From positions 124,001-188,000 of the forward strand of contig LLEY01000069.1 of the NCBI GenBank assembly GCA_001414485.1: 64,000 nucleotides of DNA. The letters are read 5' to 3'. The DNA is from Calycina herbarum. Taxonomy: Eukaryota > Ascomycota > Leotiomycetes > Helotiales > Pezizellaceae. The notes beneath the pieces were generated by a model. The model worked only from the letters and a program-made list of their open reading frames with translations, was not told where the DNA came from and searched no databases. A program made the translations under genes and the position numbers. Shown piece after piece: positions 33,973 to 45,734 of the stretch (position 1 is the first letter of the stretch; each line of letters begins with the position of its first letter).

Positions 33973-34148
33973 CTGGAAGGAATCAAGTCGAAGCTGCTAC
34001 TTTGGTGAAAATATACAAATACACCCCAAGGAAAGGCTTAAGAGAGCCTCATGCATTCCTCCAAGCCCACCTCAAGACATCTCCCTATTCTTTTCGAACT
34101 TCTCAAGATCTCTTCGTTCTCAGTCTTCCTCTTCCTTTCTATAAACCT

Positions 34149-37100
34149 TTAGCATGATTCATAAAACAATTCTGCTGAGCTGTTAATATACGCACCGTTA
34201 TCTTGAAGCACGCCTCCATCATTTGCGCGCCTCCGGCTTTCAAGTAAACCCTCGTAATTCCGCAAGGCCCGTTGGGTAGAAGAGTGTTGCTCGCCAAAGG
34301 TCTTTCTATAACCCTCAAGTGCCGTCTGATACAGCGCAGATGCTTCCATGTCCTTTCCTTCTCTTTCTCGGATCTTCGCGACAGCTGATACACAAAATGT
34401 GTTGTGGTGTGAAGGCCCAGATACTTTCTCACGGAGCTTTAACGTTTCCAAGTGCAATATATCTCCCTCGGGAGTTCCCCTCAAAGTAAGAAATTGAGCA
34501 AGGTCATACATGGCGCTTAGTGTATCTGGATTTTCCTTCCCAAGAACCTTCTCCTGTGTCTCTTTGAGTTTTCTGTACAGTATTTCTGCCTCTGCGTACT
34601 GCTTTCGTTCTTCGAGAACCCAAGCAAGATGTTTCATAGCATATAAAGATGTTCTATGGTCGTTCCTCATCACCTTTATACTCAAAGCCAAATGATTCTT
34701 GCACATGATTTCCAGGTCTAGGTCGCATTCGCCTTTTCGAAGTCGAACTTCAATGAGGCTATTGAAAGCTGAAATTGTCTCCGGATGTTCCTTTCCGAAT
34801 CTCTTTTGATATAAATCTACCACCATTCGATAAATGTTTTCTGATTCTGTGAAATTTCCTTGCTTCTGAAAACAATTGGCGAGTTTGTCCATAGTCATTA
34901 TCGTATCTGGATGGTACTCCCCTAATATATCGCTCCTCGATACCAGCAACTCTAAGAATGATTTTTCAGCCTCGGCGTATTCTCCCTAATTCATTAAGCA
35001 TGTAGCGAGATTATTCGTAGTAGAGAGCGTTAATGAAGCTTCCTTTCCTAAGAATTCTATTTCCAACTCTAATGCTTTTTGGTATATAGATTCGGCATCT
35101 GTGTATTTTCCCTGGTCTCCAAGGCATGCGGCGAGGTTATTCATAGATACAAGCGTCTGCATATGTCCTGTCCCCAATACCTTCTTCCGAAGCGTGAACA
35201 CCCTCTGATGAATCCCCTCAGCTCTGGTGGCTTTTCCATCACGTAGAAAAGATGATGCGAGCTCGTTCATAATAAACATGGTATTGGGGCTTTCTTCTCC
35301 GTAGATTTCCAGATGTAACTTCAATAATTGGTTAAATGTAACTTGCGCCAATTTATATTAACCCAAGTCTAGATGACGTTGCCCAACTTTGAAAAGCAGA
35401 TCCAGCCGTAATTCGTCTCCGGGGGGGACCTCAGACGACCCAGTAATGTAAGTTGCATGAGGGAGATATGCCCTCCAAATTTCAACGTCTAGAAGAAAGT
35501 CGTCCGCTTTCAATCCTTCTCTCAGTCTCTTTGTTGCCATATTTGTCCAATGAAGTAACTGATTGCCGGCGCCGTCTCGGGACTCTCGTCTGAGCCAATT
35601 CTGGGTTGCCAAATGAACAAGACGATGCATGTCAAACGAATCTCTGTCTCTGCGTTTGGTGATGAACGCATATGCTTTCAAAATTCCTATTGAGTTAATG
35701 AATTCATTCTGCGAGGACTGTGGTAAAAGCGACGTTGGAATATTCTCCCGAAGGAGACATGCCATGAAAGACAAATGTTTTGCCGCCAAACTATTAAGCT
35801 TGCGAATTTGCTCAAATGATATAAACCAGGTTGTTGCAATCGCGTTTTTTGCCCCTCGATATCTCCGTCGATCTTTGAAGTCCTCTTCAAGAAGTTCGAT
35901 GGTTTTGGATTCGCTGCATTGGTATAATGAAATGTATTCGGAAATTGAAATATCGTTCTGGTTGATATAGGATGCTGCTTGGACTATCGCAAGTGGGAGG
36001 AAGGTAAGAAGCTCGAGGAGTTGATTGAAATCATCCTCACGTTGAGCTGCCGATTTGTCGGTCAAGGTGGAATGCAACATTGCTTTTGCTTCTTCCGGGT
36101 TCAGCTCCTGGAGGATCAAAACATTGCCGTCTGCTTCATCAAACCCGGCTTTTTTGCTTCGTGTTGTAAAGAGTCTTGAGCCAGATGTGTTTGAGGGAAG
36201 GTAATCAATCAAGCATTTGGTATCCAAATCAGTACCAGTTCCCAGATTTTCAGCAGGCTCTTCAAAGAGCACCGTGGAGTCATCGGCATTGTCAATAATC
36301 AGAAGCCGCTCACCCGAATTCGGGCTGTTCAACTTGTCTTGTACGAGTTGTTTGATGTTCGCCTTGGGGTTTGAAATTTGAGGTATTTGCAAAAGTCGTG
36401 CAATTCCGAGATATGCCTCGTCGAAGATTCCTTTGCTGATAGCAGGTACCCAGAATACGGAGCGTTGGGGTGTTTTGCTTTGGTTCTATACGCAAACTCG
36501 AGAGCGATGGCAGTCTTGCCACTGCCACCCAGAGCGCAGATGGCCAACCGCTGGCAAAACTTGGTTGATGAAAGTCTCTCCTCAATTTCACCGAGCTTTT
36601 CTTCTCGGCCTACAAAATGCTCATTTTGTTCCAGAGGAATAAGTGAAGGTGCCTCGAGGTCCCGAGGAATAGGTGGCGGTGTTGCTGGAAGATAAAGTGT
36701 TAGTATATTAAAACGCGTAAAATTATAATCGTAATCATTTCCTTTATTGAATATTTCGAGAGCAAATACATTAAACCGAAAAGAAATATGAAAATAGCAT
36801 AAGGACCACGTAGAAATATCCTTCTTCAGATCTGCTGTTTCAAGGTACCTTCAATCCCAAATTAAGCATCGTACGAAATGGTTTAGGATAATCAAAAAGT
36901 ATTGTTCGAGAAGGTTATGGAATCAAAAACTCCACTTCTCAATTAACCTTAACTATTTTGACTAATTATCCGAGGATATCTCGCATAATTATATTGACCA
37001 CAAGACTCCGTGTCCCATAACGCTTTTAAACTGGGAAAAGAGGTCAATGGGATAGAATGAGAGATACAAAATGACGAACATACCTGGGTGGATCAAACAA

Positions 37101-38178
37101 ATAAGTTCCCTCGCATATGCCGCTACCGTTGCGGCTGCATATCCGTACCATTCACCGTTTTTGTGTTCGTCTGCATAGTCACAAACACCTCGAATGTTGC
37201 CAACTGGGATGGTTGGCATCATGCCATGCGCCTCCATCTCGACTCCGATAAGTTTGTAGCCATGCTCCTCTTGCAATTTATCTCTTTGTTGTGAGGCTTT
37301 CATCAACGTATTGCCTGAAGCAATTGTATCGTACCAAGTCCGAATGCGAGATTCTTCCGTTCGAATGGGTCGTTCTTGTAAATCACCCTAGCTGTCGTGT
37401 AATAGGTCTTTTTCTTGTCCGGGATCTCGAAACACAAACACTCCTTCATCGTCCACCTCATTTTCGACCCTCTCTAGGTGTTGTGCGAAGGTATTTCCCT
37501 TCCTTCGTGCAAGGACACGTATATCTTCAACTGTAGCCCGAATGATGGATGTTGACATCGGCTGTTGGCTGGTGTTCTTGAATCTGTCGACCGTTTGCTT
37601 TCCCATATCGTGTTGCACAACGCCAGTGCTCCCAGCTTCAGGAATGGATACAAGAACGTCTCCAAGACGTATATCTCTCGGTGGATTCCTAGAGAAATCC
37701 GGCAAACCAGCAGCAATGCCTACGACCAAACCAGAGACTGCTGCCAATACACTTTCGGATTTGGCCCGCAAGTGTTGCCGCAGAACTTCCACCGTATTGT
37801 GTTCCAGGAGGTAAGGTCGCTACGATGATATTGAGTCCATTGATAGCGCCGCCTATATAACGAAAGTCGTCGCCAGGACCAGATTTGAAACTTCCATCGT
37901 GGATATTGTCCAACATGCACAGCGCAGCCTCTCGCTCGATCGGTAGGGGTGCAATCCAGGCCACCTGGTAATCTTTGAAGTGGAGGAGAGGTGGCATAAT
38001 TGCCGATGTGCCTTCGAGAGCTGCGGGAGGTTTTATGATCGATATCTACTTCGTAGGAGAGTACACATCTTCGATCCCGAAGAAAACTCAACACTTTGAA
38101 TGAAGGCTGGACTCTGCTGCGACGAGAGTCTGCCTTGAAGCCTGTAGACGCCCACAGTGCATCGGGAGAGCTGGCCAT
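34149..38178 (-). pseudogene. NLR-like PNP / NB-ARC / TPR protein, decayed
   Basis: Minus-strand gene with three recognisable domains: nucleoside-phosphorylase-like (about 37,085-37,990; DYQVAWIAPLPIE, GLVVGIAAGLPD, IRLGDVLVS, GNIRGVCDYADEHKN), NB-ARC (about 35,700-36,684; P-loop LGGSGKT at 36,512-36,529, LLIIDNADD at about 36,280-36,305) and TPR repeats (34,149-35,357; YAEAE, LGKENPDTL-type units of about 42 residues). A 399-nt intron (36,685-37,083) joins the first two in phase (HPATPPPIP). Breaks: frameshifts near 37,760 and 36,465, probably another near 38,030; in-frame stops TAG 37,388-37,390, TAA 35,358-35,360 and TAG 34,986-34,988, each where Gln fits. Intact members are fungal innate-immunity or incompatibility sensors. 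No intact frame spans it. Confidence 0.85.
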
Positions 38179-40084
38179 TAGTGGTGCCCAATCAAGGCGC
38201 CACCATTAGAGTTGCCTTTTTTTTTGTTTTGGAATGAGGCATGGGATCAAAAGCTGGAAACCAGACTTCAAACTGCTGGAGAAGACTTGATACGATATTG
38301 TATGGTAGGAATGTTTAATAACACTCTGCGGGAGCTACACAGATTATCCCCCCCCCCCCCCCCCCCCCCCCAACAAAAAAAATGACCAAATTGGAGGTTT
38401 TAAGGTAAGAAATAAAAGGTTGGTTTGAGACAGCTCCCCGACGACCCGCAGACAATAGAAGCGGCCGTAAATAGGTACTTCTCCCCTCACTCTGTTGGAA
38501 CTGTCCTGGAGTCGTCTACCTGCGATATAATGGCAACAACAAACTTATAAAAACTTCTGGGGGTGTAGAATGCAACTCGTAGATTTGTTGTCTCTGAAAC
38601 CTGAACGATCCCATAGAGTTTAGCGCTTTCAAAATAACAACTAGGTGAGGAAATGGAAATACTGCTTTTGAGACTACCTTTGTTTGAGGGGATCGATTAT
38701 TTGGGCCGTAGGTTGTATAGAGTCCCTAATTGATCTAAGTATGCTTAGGAGTAGGTTAGATATGGTAATTATTGCTTAAATACTTATACTAAGTATATAG
38801 CTATAACTTTGTAGGGGGTATATTACAACTTTTCAACCTAATACCTTTTTATATTTATTAGTTAATAAATCGTTACATTAAACGCTTTAAATTATAATTA
38901 TATTATTTCCTTTAAAATTTAAACGTGTTATAGTTTATAATAATTATAATTAATTTAACAGGTACGTAGACTCTATAATAAATGCAAGTCGACTTTTGGT
39001 ATATACGACTTATTAACCAAAGTGTTGTATTAGCGAACGTACCAACTGGCGTAGGTTGGTGGTGGGTGGTGTAAAGCTCATATATAACTTTATACGACCT
39101 ACGGCCTAAATAATCGATCCCTGTTTGAGACACCCATACCGCTGAGTTTGAAGCCAATCAAGGCCAAACATTGCCACAATGCCAGTTGATTGAGCCCAGG
39201 CCCATGCGGCTCAGAAACTCAGAAAGACGAGAGCTATTTACAGCCGCTTTTATTGTCCATCAGAAGACTGCTAAATGAGGCTGCCCAGCAAAGGAAGTAA
39301 GGAGATCTAATATAGTGGTATGTAGCCCAAATAATACTGCAAAATAAAAACGTAATTGAGAGAGGGACAGAAAGAGGCACGCGATGAAAAGGGCGGGGAA
39401 TTATTTCACTCATCGACATGCCAGGTAGCACAGGGAATGACCACCGAGAGTCTCCAAGAAATCATCACCAACACGTTGAGAAATCTTTCAAGTGTCGTAG
39501 TGTCTCCTGTAGTAGTTGGCAAGGTTGGGGGGCCTGGAGGGAAAAACCTTCTCTGTACACACCATACTAAAATGAAATTTTAACATTCTACAGATGTCAG
39601 AAAAATAAAATAAAAATATACCGTGGTTCCAAACTAGTCTATCCATACAGTTATGGATTTTCAAATCTTCTAACCATGCGGTTATTGTACAATATATGAA
39701 GAATCTACTCCCTTTTTGGGTTAGCTGAGGAGAGAGGCCTCGGCGCTAAAGTTCTCGAGTACCCCCCCTCCCCTTTCAATGGGAGTACTTGTACATTGTT
39801 TTTCTTAGACTGCTTATAACTTGCCATTTCCTCGAATCTATGGAAAGCCTTTTGATACATCAATTATTCGGTCATTCTGGTGGCGTCGTCATCGCCAGGC
39901 AACCAACTTGATGCTCCTGAAAGCACCGGCTGGAAGCCACGATGACCCCTCAACCATTCACCGATGAATTGCATAACGAATCCAATTCCTCCCCAACCTG
40001 ATTTTACTATTGCAATTGAGTAGTTATTTACTCCAGCTATCCTTTCCTTTACGCAGCTATCGAGAACCCCTACCACGCCCAACG
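38179..40084. other. 1.9-kb interval without a supported gene
   Basis: Contains a run of 24 C (38,348-38,371), an AT-rich, partly CA/TG-poor patch (about 38,750-38,960) and a segment at 39,230-39,330 that resembles 20,105-20,190. Frames of 65-81 codons show no domain. It lies between the 5' end of the NLR relic and the 5' end of the PPxY membrane protein gene, so both promoters should be here. Confidence 0.4.
38348..38371. repeat. Poly-C tract of 24 bases
   Basis: An uninterrupted run of 24 C followed by an A-rich stretch. On the minus strand it is G24, able to form a G-quadruplex. Such runs are prone to length errors in sequencing and to slippage in vivo. Confidence 0.9.
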
Positions 40085-41472
40085 ATGAAGGCCAAAAACC
40101 CGGCTCTTTGCGACCACTTACCGAGCGCCTATAACAATGGTATATATCGCGATGAATCGGAGAATTCCCGTGGGACTCCAGTGGCCTCAAGCAGCCGATC
40201 AAGGGAAAACGAATATACTTATGAGGACCTTCCGCCGTCATACGAGGAGACCCCTCTGTTGTCCCGTCCTCGAGATCGATCGCCTCCAAAACCACAACCA
40301 CAAGTCCGGAGAAGATGGTACATGTCAGTACAACTCTACAGCACCCTAGAATCTATTCCTAACCTAGCTATGACAGGCCACCCCCAGACTTACCTTTCTC
40401 GAGCCATGGGGTAAATCCAACAAGCGTCCAAACCTACTTCCCCGATTACTCCACCAATGCCGAAACCCTACGACAGATGTTATATGAACAGGCTTCATAT
40501 CCGCCTACATACTATGTAGAATTGAAGGGGACACATACGGAGACCACATACCGTCGGCAGACACATGGCATTACCATTGGAAATGGCGAGGGGCGGGGGC
40601 ACCACCGCGATAACAACAGCGAAACACAAAGCTCGACCACCATCACCGACTTTTTTATTCGAATCAACATAACCCACCTGCTCAGCACAGGACCAAATGT
40701 TGGTGGCGAGTTGCATCTCCTCGCAGACAATGAAAAGGGTTTCCGATGCGGGATCATAAAGCGTCTTCGGCCTACTGTTACCTCCCGGGATATCGACAAC
40801 CAACACGAAGAGCTGAAAGCGTGGTGTGATAAATACGTTGCAGACCCTTCTTTGAAATCATTTACATTGAAGCGGGAAGTGATTAATCACGACACTAAGA
40901 AGCTTGAGGACCTCCTCCGCTCAGCCGTTGCCTCCACCAATTATCGAGGTCAGGTCTCTGTTTCTTTTCCAATTACACACCAGTCTGTGGTTGTGTATAG
41001 TCCGGGTTGGATCAACAAACTCCGCATGACAACGTGGATTCGATGGTTTTTCTATCTTACATTTCTTTGGATTTTTAGTTGGCTGTACTTAATCTTCGCC
41101 ACAGCTAGGTATGAGGTTGTCAAAGTTGTTTTCCCTTATGCCGATATCTCTCCTGAGGATGCGACTCATGGTTCTGATAGGACACCCACAGTCATGAGTG
41201 AGACTGAGTGGTTTCATCTCTGGGAGATGTCAATTAGGAGGGCTGTCTTGGGCAGGCTAAATCTCCAAAATGCTGAGGTGGACGACGAATACCGCCTCAC
41301 AACGGATCATATACTCGAGTCGAACCATGGCATGGAACGGGCTAATCTCCTCGTTGATCTGCCTGGTGGGGGGTATGGCCATGGAAGAAGTGTTGGGACT
41401 GGAGGATTTGGATTCAACATTCAGTTCCCGGGCCAGTGGCAACAACGAGAAGGGTGGGGCTACGATTGCTAA
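40085..41472 (+). CDS. Conserved fungal membrane protein with PPxY motif, function unknown
   Basis: Two exons: 40,085-40,317 and 40,377-41,472, with a 59-nt intron (GTACAT donor, CTAAC branch, GACAG acceptor) that splices R-W-P-P-P-D in phase; 442 residues. The N-terminal region is disordered with YEDLPPSYEETPLL (PPSY at 50-53), a WW-domain ligand. The central region has TTITDFFIRINITHLL, KAWCDKYVADPSLKSFTLKREV and NYRGQVSVSFPITHQSVVVYS. A strongly hydrophobic, Trp-rich segment follows (about 298-319, WIRWFFYLTFLWIFSWLYLIFA), probably one hairpin or one membrane span. The C-terminus is Gly-rich. This layout recurs in filamentous ascomycetes as proteins without known function. Inferred: membrane protein that may be ubiquitinated through a Rsp5-type ligase. 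Confidence 0.8.
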
Positions 41473-42129
41473 CGCGATTTTCCCTCCCGTCAAGCATTGC
41501 CATTTCCGTCAAATTAATTCTCTCTCGAACAGAAATATAAAGCCGCTCTCCATGAAAAAGCGCATGAGTCTCATTTTTGCTATGTTGAAATTTTTCTTCA
41601 GAGTTTTCAAACCTTCAATTTGCCTCAGCTGTCTCTATGAGTTCACGTATCTCTAAATGTATGGTCACATTCGAATCTTTTTACAGAGGCTCCCGGAATA
41701 CAGTCACACTATTTCTGGGACATACATGTAAAATCTCGTGGTATAACCATACTGCCATCCCCGGTACCCGATGCTCTTTGTGCTTCTTTTGAACAGTTGT
41801 GAGTTGGTTGGTGTTGGTGTTGGTAATGATATTGGTCTCGGCGCACTTGACACATCCTTGTCTGGTCGGGTGTGCTCTATCAAATCTATATTCTTTATAT
41901 TTCATGTACTCCAAATAGAATGGTTCTTCATGAATCTCATTGGCATGGGTTTCCTTTTCTTTGCATTAAAGAGAATCGGCAAAGTGCCCCGGACCATATA
42001 AGTGTAAGCTGGTCCTGTTCCTCCTAGCTGCGTTAAAGATTTTCAGTTAGTATGCTATATCGTTTTGACTTATTTTGGTTATGCGACCAAAGGATTTTCT
42101 TTGATTTATTTCCAGCATAATTTATCTCA
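41473..42129. other. Intergenic region
   Basis: Normal composition, no supported gene. It includes the 3' flank of the PPxY membrane protein and the 5' flank of the decayed surface protein gene. Short frames on both strands show no domain. Confidence 0.4.
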
Positions 42130-43781
42130 ATGGCTGTCTTCGACCGTAACCGCTGGAACTGACTTAAAGTAAAGCTCAATCCAGGCTATCTAAACCACCA
42201 ATTGGTCACCTCGACAGGACTACAAGGCCAGCAGGGTTCAGTGTTACTACAAAATGTCACGAATTCCACGTATTTGGCTCAGCAGTGGCAATTGTTCCCC
42301 CTCAATACCTCACATTATGCCCTACGCGCTGCAAATTCCGGACCACTAGGTTTTCTAGGATTGACACTTTCCAGTGACGAGGTTACACCTGGAAAGACAT
42401 TGCCAGTTCTGCGACATGTTGAAATATCGGATCTTTCTATATTCTAGCAACTTAATTCGACCATGGATAGGAGTTTTTCGTTGAGAAATGCTGCGCTTGG
42501 AACGGGGTTGTTGTTGACCGCTAAACCTGGATCTCTTATGGTGATGGTTTTCAAGTTGGTTGAAAATATGGAATCTTAGCGGTTCTCTGCTGAGCGGAGT
42601 GATTTTATTAATGATGCTAGATACTCGACTGTAAATGTATGTCTAATATATCATTTTCTTGATGGTTCAAGTGTAGCTGACTATTCTTAGATCCCAACTT
42701 CTCTTGCACCAACTTCCCCTACCACTCTATCTCCACCAGCGACGTCGTCTTCGATAACATCGAAATCAAATCATACCTCCAACACCCCATCCATCTCCAC
42801 GATCGCTGGGATATTCGGTGCCCTTGGTCTTGTAATATTCCTAGTTATCACCTGTATCTTCATCCAACGCAGAAAGAGACGACGCAGCAATGCAAACTAT
42901 TTCGCGAGCAAAAGGGGTCTTCTCATGGCAAGAAAGCTCGACATTAGTGGACCTATTAATTTACCAAAAAACAACATCTCTGAAATCTCTGCATCGGAGG
43001 ATAGTAGTATCACAACTAAGCCGTCATACGAACCAACCTACAAAACCCACTACGTTATTCTCCCCTCTTCTCCGTCGAGTTCCGTTTCTTCCCCGAGGTC
43101 TTTGGGATACGGCCCTACGCCACCATTAACTTCCCGTTCTCCATATTATACCAGCTCTTCAGCTCTTATTTTTGGTTCTTCCTCTCCTCTTCCGAAAATC
43201 CAAGCCCAAGTACACTGAAAATTCCGGATTCTGTGGTCAGGAATCCTGGGTTGAGATCGCTGCCTTTGAGAACAGGAAGTACAATGAAGGGGATGGAGAT
43301 GGCGTCGAGAAGACCTCATAAACCCCCGCCTTTGAGGGTTCCTAGGAGGGGATGGGAAAGGGTTTCGCTGCCGCCTAGTCCGAGGAAACGGCCTCCGCCG
43401 CCGCCTAGAGATAGGTTTTGGGGTGAGGGCAGGAGTAACGATACGCCGCCTCTTTCCACTTCTGCAAGATTTCGGATGGATGTTAGTAAGGGCTCGATGG
43501 AGGGGTTGGGTGCTGTTGAGGAGAGGCGTGAGGGTGAGGATATTAGGAGGTATTTTAAGGGTGGTGAGAGTGGCGAAGAGAGAAAGGGGGGCGAGGATAT
43601 TAGGAGGTGTTTCAAAGGGGGTGCTGGAAGGAGTGAGATTCAGGGAGGTGTTGGTTGCGGGGGTTGTCAGGATTCAACTAAGATTTATTCTCAACGTTTG
43701 GATAGTGTTCTCACAACGCGACTTGTCTGCCAATTACTTGAATCAATTTCGTGTTTTCTTTTCTTCTCCCAGGTCGAGTAG
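42130..43781 (+). pseudogene. Single-pass surface protein with lectin-like ectodomain, decayed
   Basis: One frame can be followed from ATG 42,130 (MAVFDRNRWN) through three stops: TGA 42,160, TAG 42,445 and TAG 42,577. An intron at 42,637-42,690 (GTATGT, CTGAC, TTAG) joins NDARYSTVN to IPTSLAPTSP. Segments such as YLAQQWQLFPLNTSHYALRA and FSLRNAALGTGLLL resemble the beta-trefoil-like ectodomain of fungal wall or surface proteins. Then come a Ser/Thr stalk, a membrane span (IAGIFGALGLVIFLVITCIF) with stop-transfer QRRKRRR, and a Ser/Pro-rich tail. The tail changes frame near 43,190 in a CT-rich run and goes on as ENPSPSTLKIPDSVVRNPG and PP-rich sequence to about 43,781. Both TAG codons fit Trp to stop by TG to TA. 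A non-functional gene is the best call. Confidence 0.75.
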
Positions 43782-44162
43782 GCCCCCAACTCGTATATCT
43801 AAAATCTTCCGAGTTGACCAATCAAACACTAGTTGCTGACAATTACGTGGTGGTATTTTATGTCAATTGTATGTCAATTCTACGGAGGCGGAGTTTAAAA
43901 TGCTCCTTGCAAAAACAAAACTGGGGGTTTCAGCCTCTCAATCCTACCGGATTGGCTCTCTTTCTGTATCATCGAGAGACTATTTTCGTCTCTTGCCGTA
44001 AACGATCGGCTGTGTTTAACCCTTAACTGAACATCTGCTGATCTAGCCGATTATGAACTTTATATACGTAGATGCGCCCATCTCTTGACATTTAGGATTT
44101 TTGCCCATTGTTCTATTATTCCGTCGTCATTCATTCAAGTCGTTATAATAATTAAATCGTCG
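43782..44162. other. Short intergenic region
   Basis: 380 bp between the decayed surface protein and the next gene. No supported frame. It should carry the promoter of the gene starting at 44,163. Confidence 0.4.
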
Positions 44163-45066
44163 ATGCCTTCATCTTTCTCGCTTGCTTGTTCGCTAATTAT
44201 CGCCATCTCGCTTTCAAAATCAGTCTTTGGCGTTCAGCAATGTTACGCCCTTACCGGTGAGCTGGAGCCGGAATTATCGCCTTGCAATAATAGTTCTGTG
44301 AGCCCATGTTGCAATTTCGGAAATACAAATGGACAAGCGCCAGATACCTGCATGGACTCAGGTCTATGCCTCTCATATCTCGGACAATTCTATCAAGCTG
44401 GCTGCACGGATAAAGAATACAAGAGCAACCAATGCGCCCATGTTTGCAACTCTCGTAGGTGTATATCTCAATATCTGGAGAGCAAGAAGCTAACAACTTG
44501 CCTTTTTAGCACAAAATGATTGGGGTGGAGGCAGCACTTCAAAAATTTGGAACGTCATGCCATGCAACGCAAACCAATATTGTTGTCGAGCAGCTGACGA
44601 TTTGAAAGATTGCTGCTCCAACTCAAGCCAGATCACGACCCGCTCAACCCCTCTCGGTATGCCAGTCACTGCTACTATAACTTTAGTTGCGAACTCAACT
44701 GGTATCGCGATTTCAACTTCAGCTTCGACCCCAGCCCAAACAAGCGCGTCTAATCAACAAGTCAAATCTTCGAATAATGTGGCGGCTGTTGGTGCTGGTG
44801 TTGGAGCGAGTCTCGGAGCTTTATTAGCAGCTTCGTTGGCGGTTCTGTTTGTTATGATGAGGAGACAGAAAGGGTTGCGGGAGGAACTTGAACGGAGGGA
44901 GCTGGAACTTCATGAGATGAATGTGTTGTTGCTTAAAGCCCAAGGCAGTGCTAAATCTAGTGGGGTCCAGGTATCTCCTGAATCGCCTCGATCGCCTGAA
45001 ACGCCAATTATTGTTGAGAAAGATGCTCAACCCGAGGCTACTGAGTTGGACGGACGAGGACTATAG
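44163..45066 (+). CDS. Cys-rich single-pass membrane protein, function unknown
   Basis: Two exons: 44,163-44,454 and 44,510-45,066; a 55-nt intron (GTAGGT donor, CTAAC branch, TTTAG acceptor); 282 residues. I chose the ATG at 44,163 because it starts a clear signal peptide (MPSSFSLACSLIIAISLSKSVFG); an in-frame ATG at 44,085 would place it internally. The ectodomain is Cys-rich (CYALTGELEPELSPCNN, SPCCNFGN, CMDSGLCLSY, QYCCRAADDLKDCC), then a Ser/Thr stalk, a membrane span at about 188-212 (VGAGVGASLGALLAASLAVLFV), MRRQK as stop-transfer and a short coiled coil (LREELERRELELHEMN). This architecture is frequent in ascomycete genomes; a sensor or wall-linked role is only inferred. The gene is intact although its neighbour of similar layout is dead. 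Confidence 0.8.
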
Positions 45067-45734
45067 GGAATAGCAAGACCCATCGTTCACCATAAATTTA
45101 ATCAATATTGACATCCTACAAGTTATTGAGTGATAGAATTAATTGGACCTAGCTCTATTGTTTCAAGTACCGAAGCAAAATGTTTTGATGTAATTTCTCT
45201 GCTCTTCTCATTTAATTTGTTGAATTGTTAACTTTAGAACGGATAATAATGGGCGCTCTAACTAATTTCGGACATTAAAGTGATGTAGAAATTCATACGA
45301 TCTCGTTGAAATATGACAGTGCAGTCTCCCCAAAAGCAAGGTTACGAAGCAGGACACATGGCACGCCTAGAGTACGTGAACATAGGAAATAAATATATAT
45401 GATAAGTGATCATTGAAGTGGGTATGAACACAGAGGAAAACCAGTTAGCAAAAAGACATGTTTTAGAGATGGACCAAGGTATACTTTATTTAATATGGAA
45501 TTGACCAATTATGTCGCTACTTCAGACTATTATGTAGTGAGTCTAGTAATTTATATTCTTGAATTAAATTTTTCAAAACTATATGAGTTCATCAATTCGA
45601 TTGAATAAAGTTCCAAGATCGTTAAAAATACAGAGTGCTAGATGAATTCTTAGTATAACTAAATGTTATGTATAATCAGGTCAGGTTGGTCAACGTCACG
45701 TGAATTTCAAGAATACGAAATTTAAAAGTCTATT
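45067..45734. other. 3' flank and right edge of the gene island
   Basis: Normal composition until about 45,730, where CA and TG vanish after TCACGTGAATTTCAAG. No gene was seen. Confidence 0.5.

Noticed and set aside
43316..43615. 99-codon minus-strand frame opposite the tail of the decayed surface protein
   Set aside because: It is an antisense shadow of proline-rich repeats.
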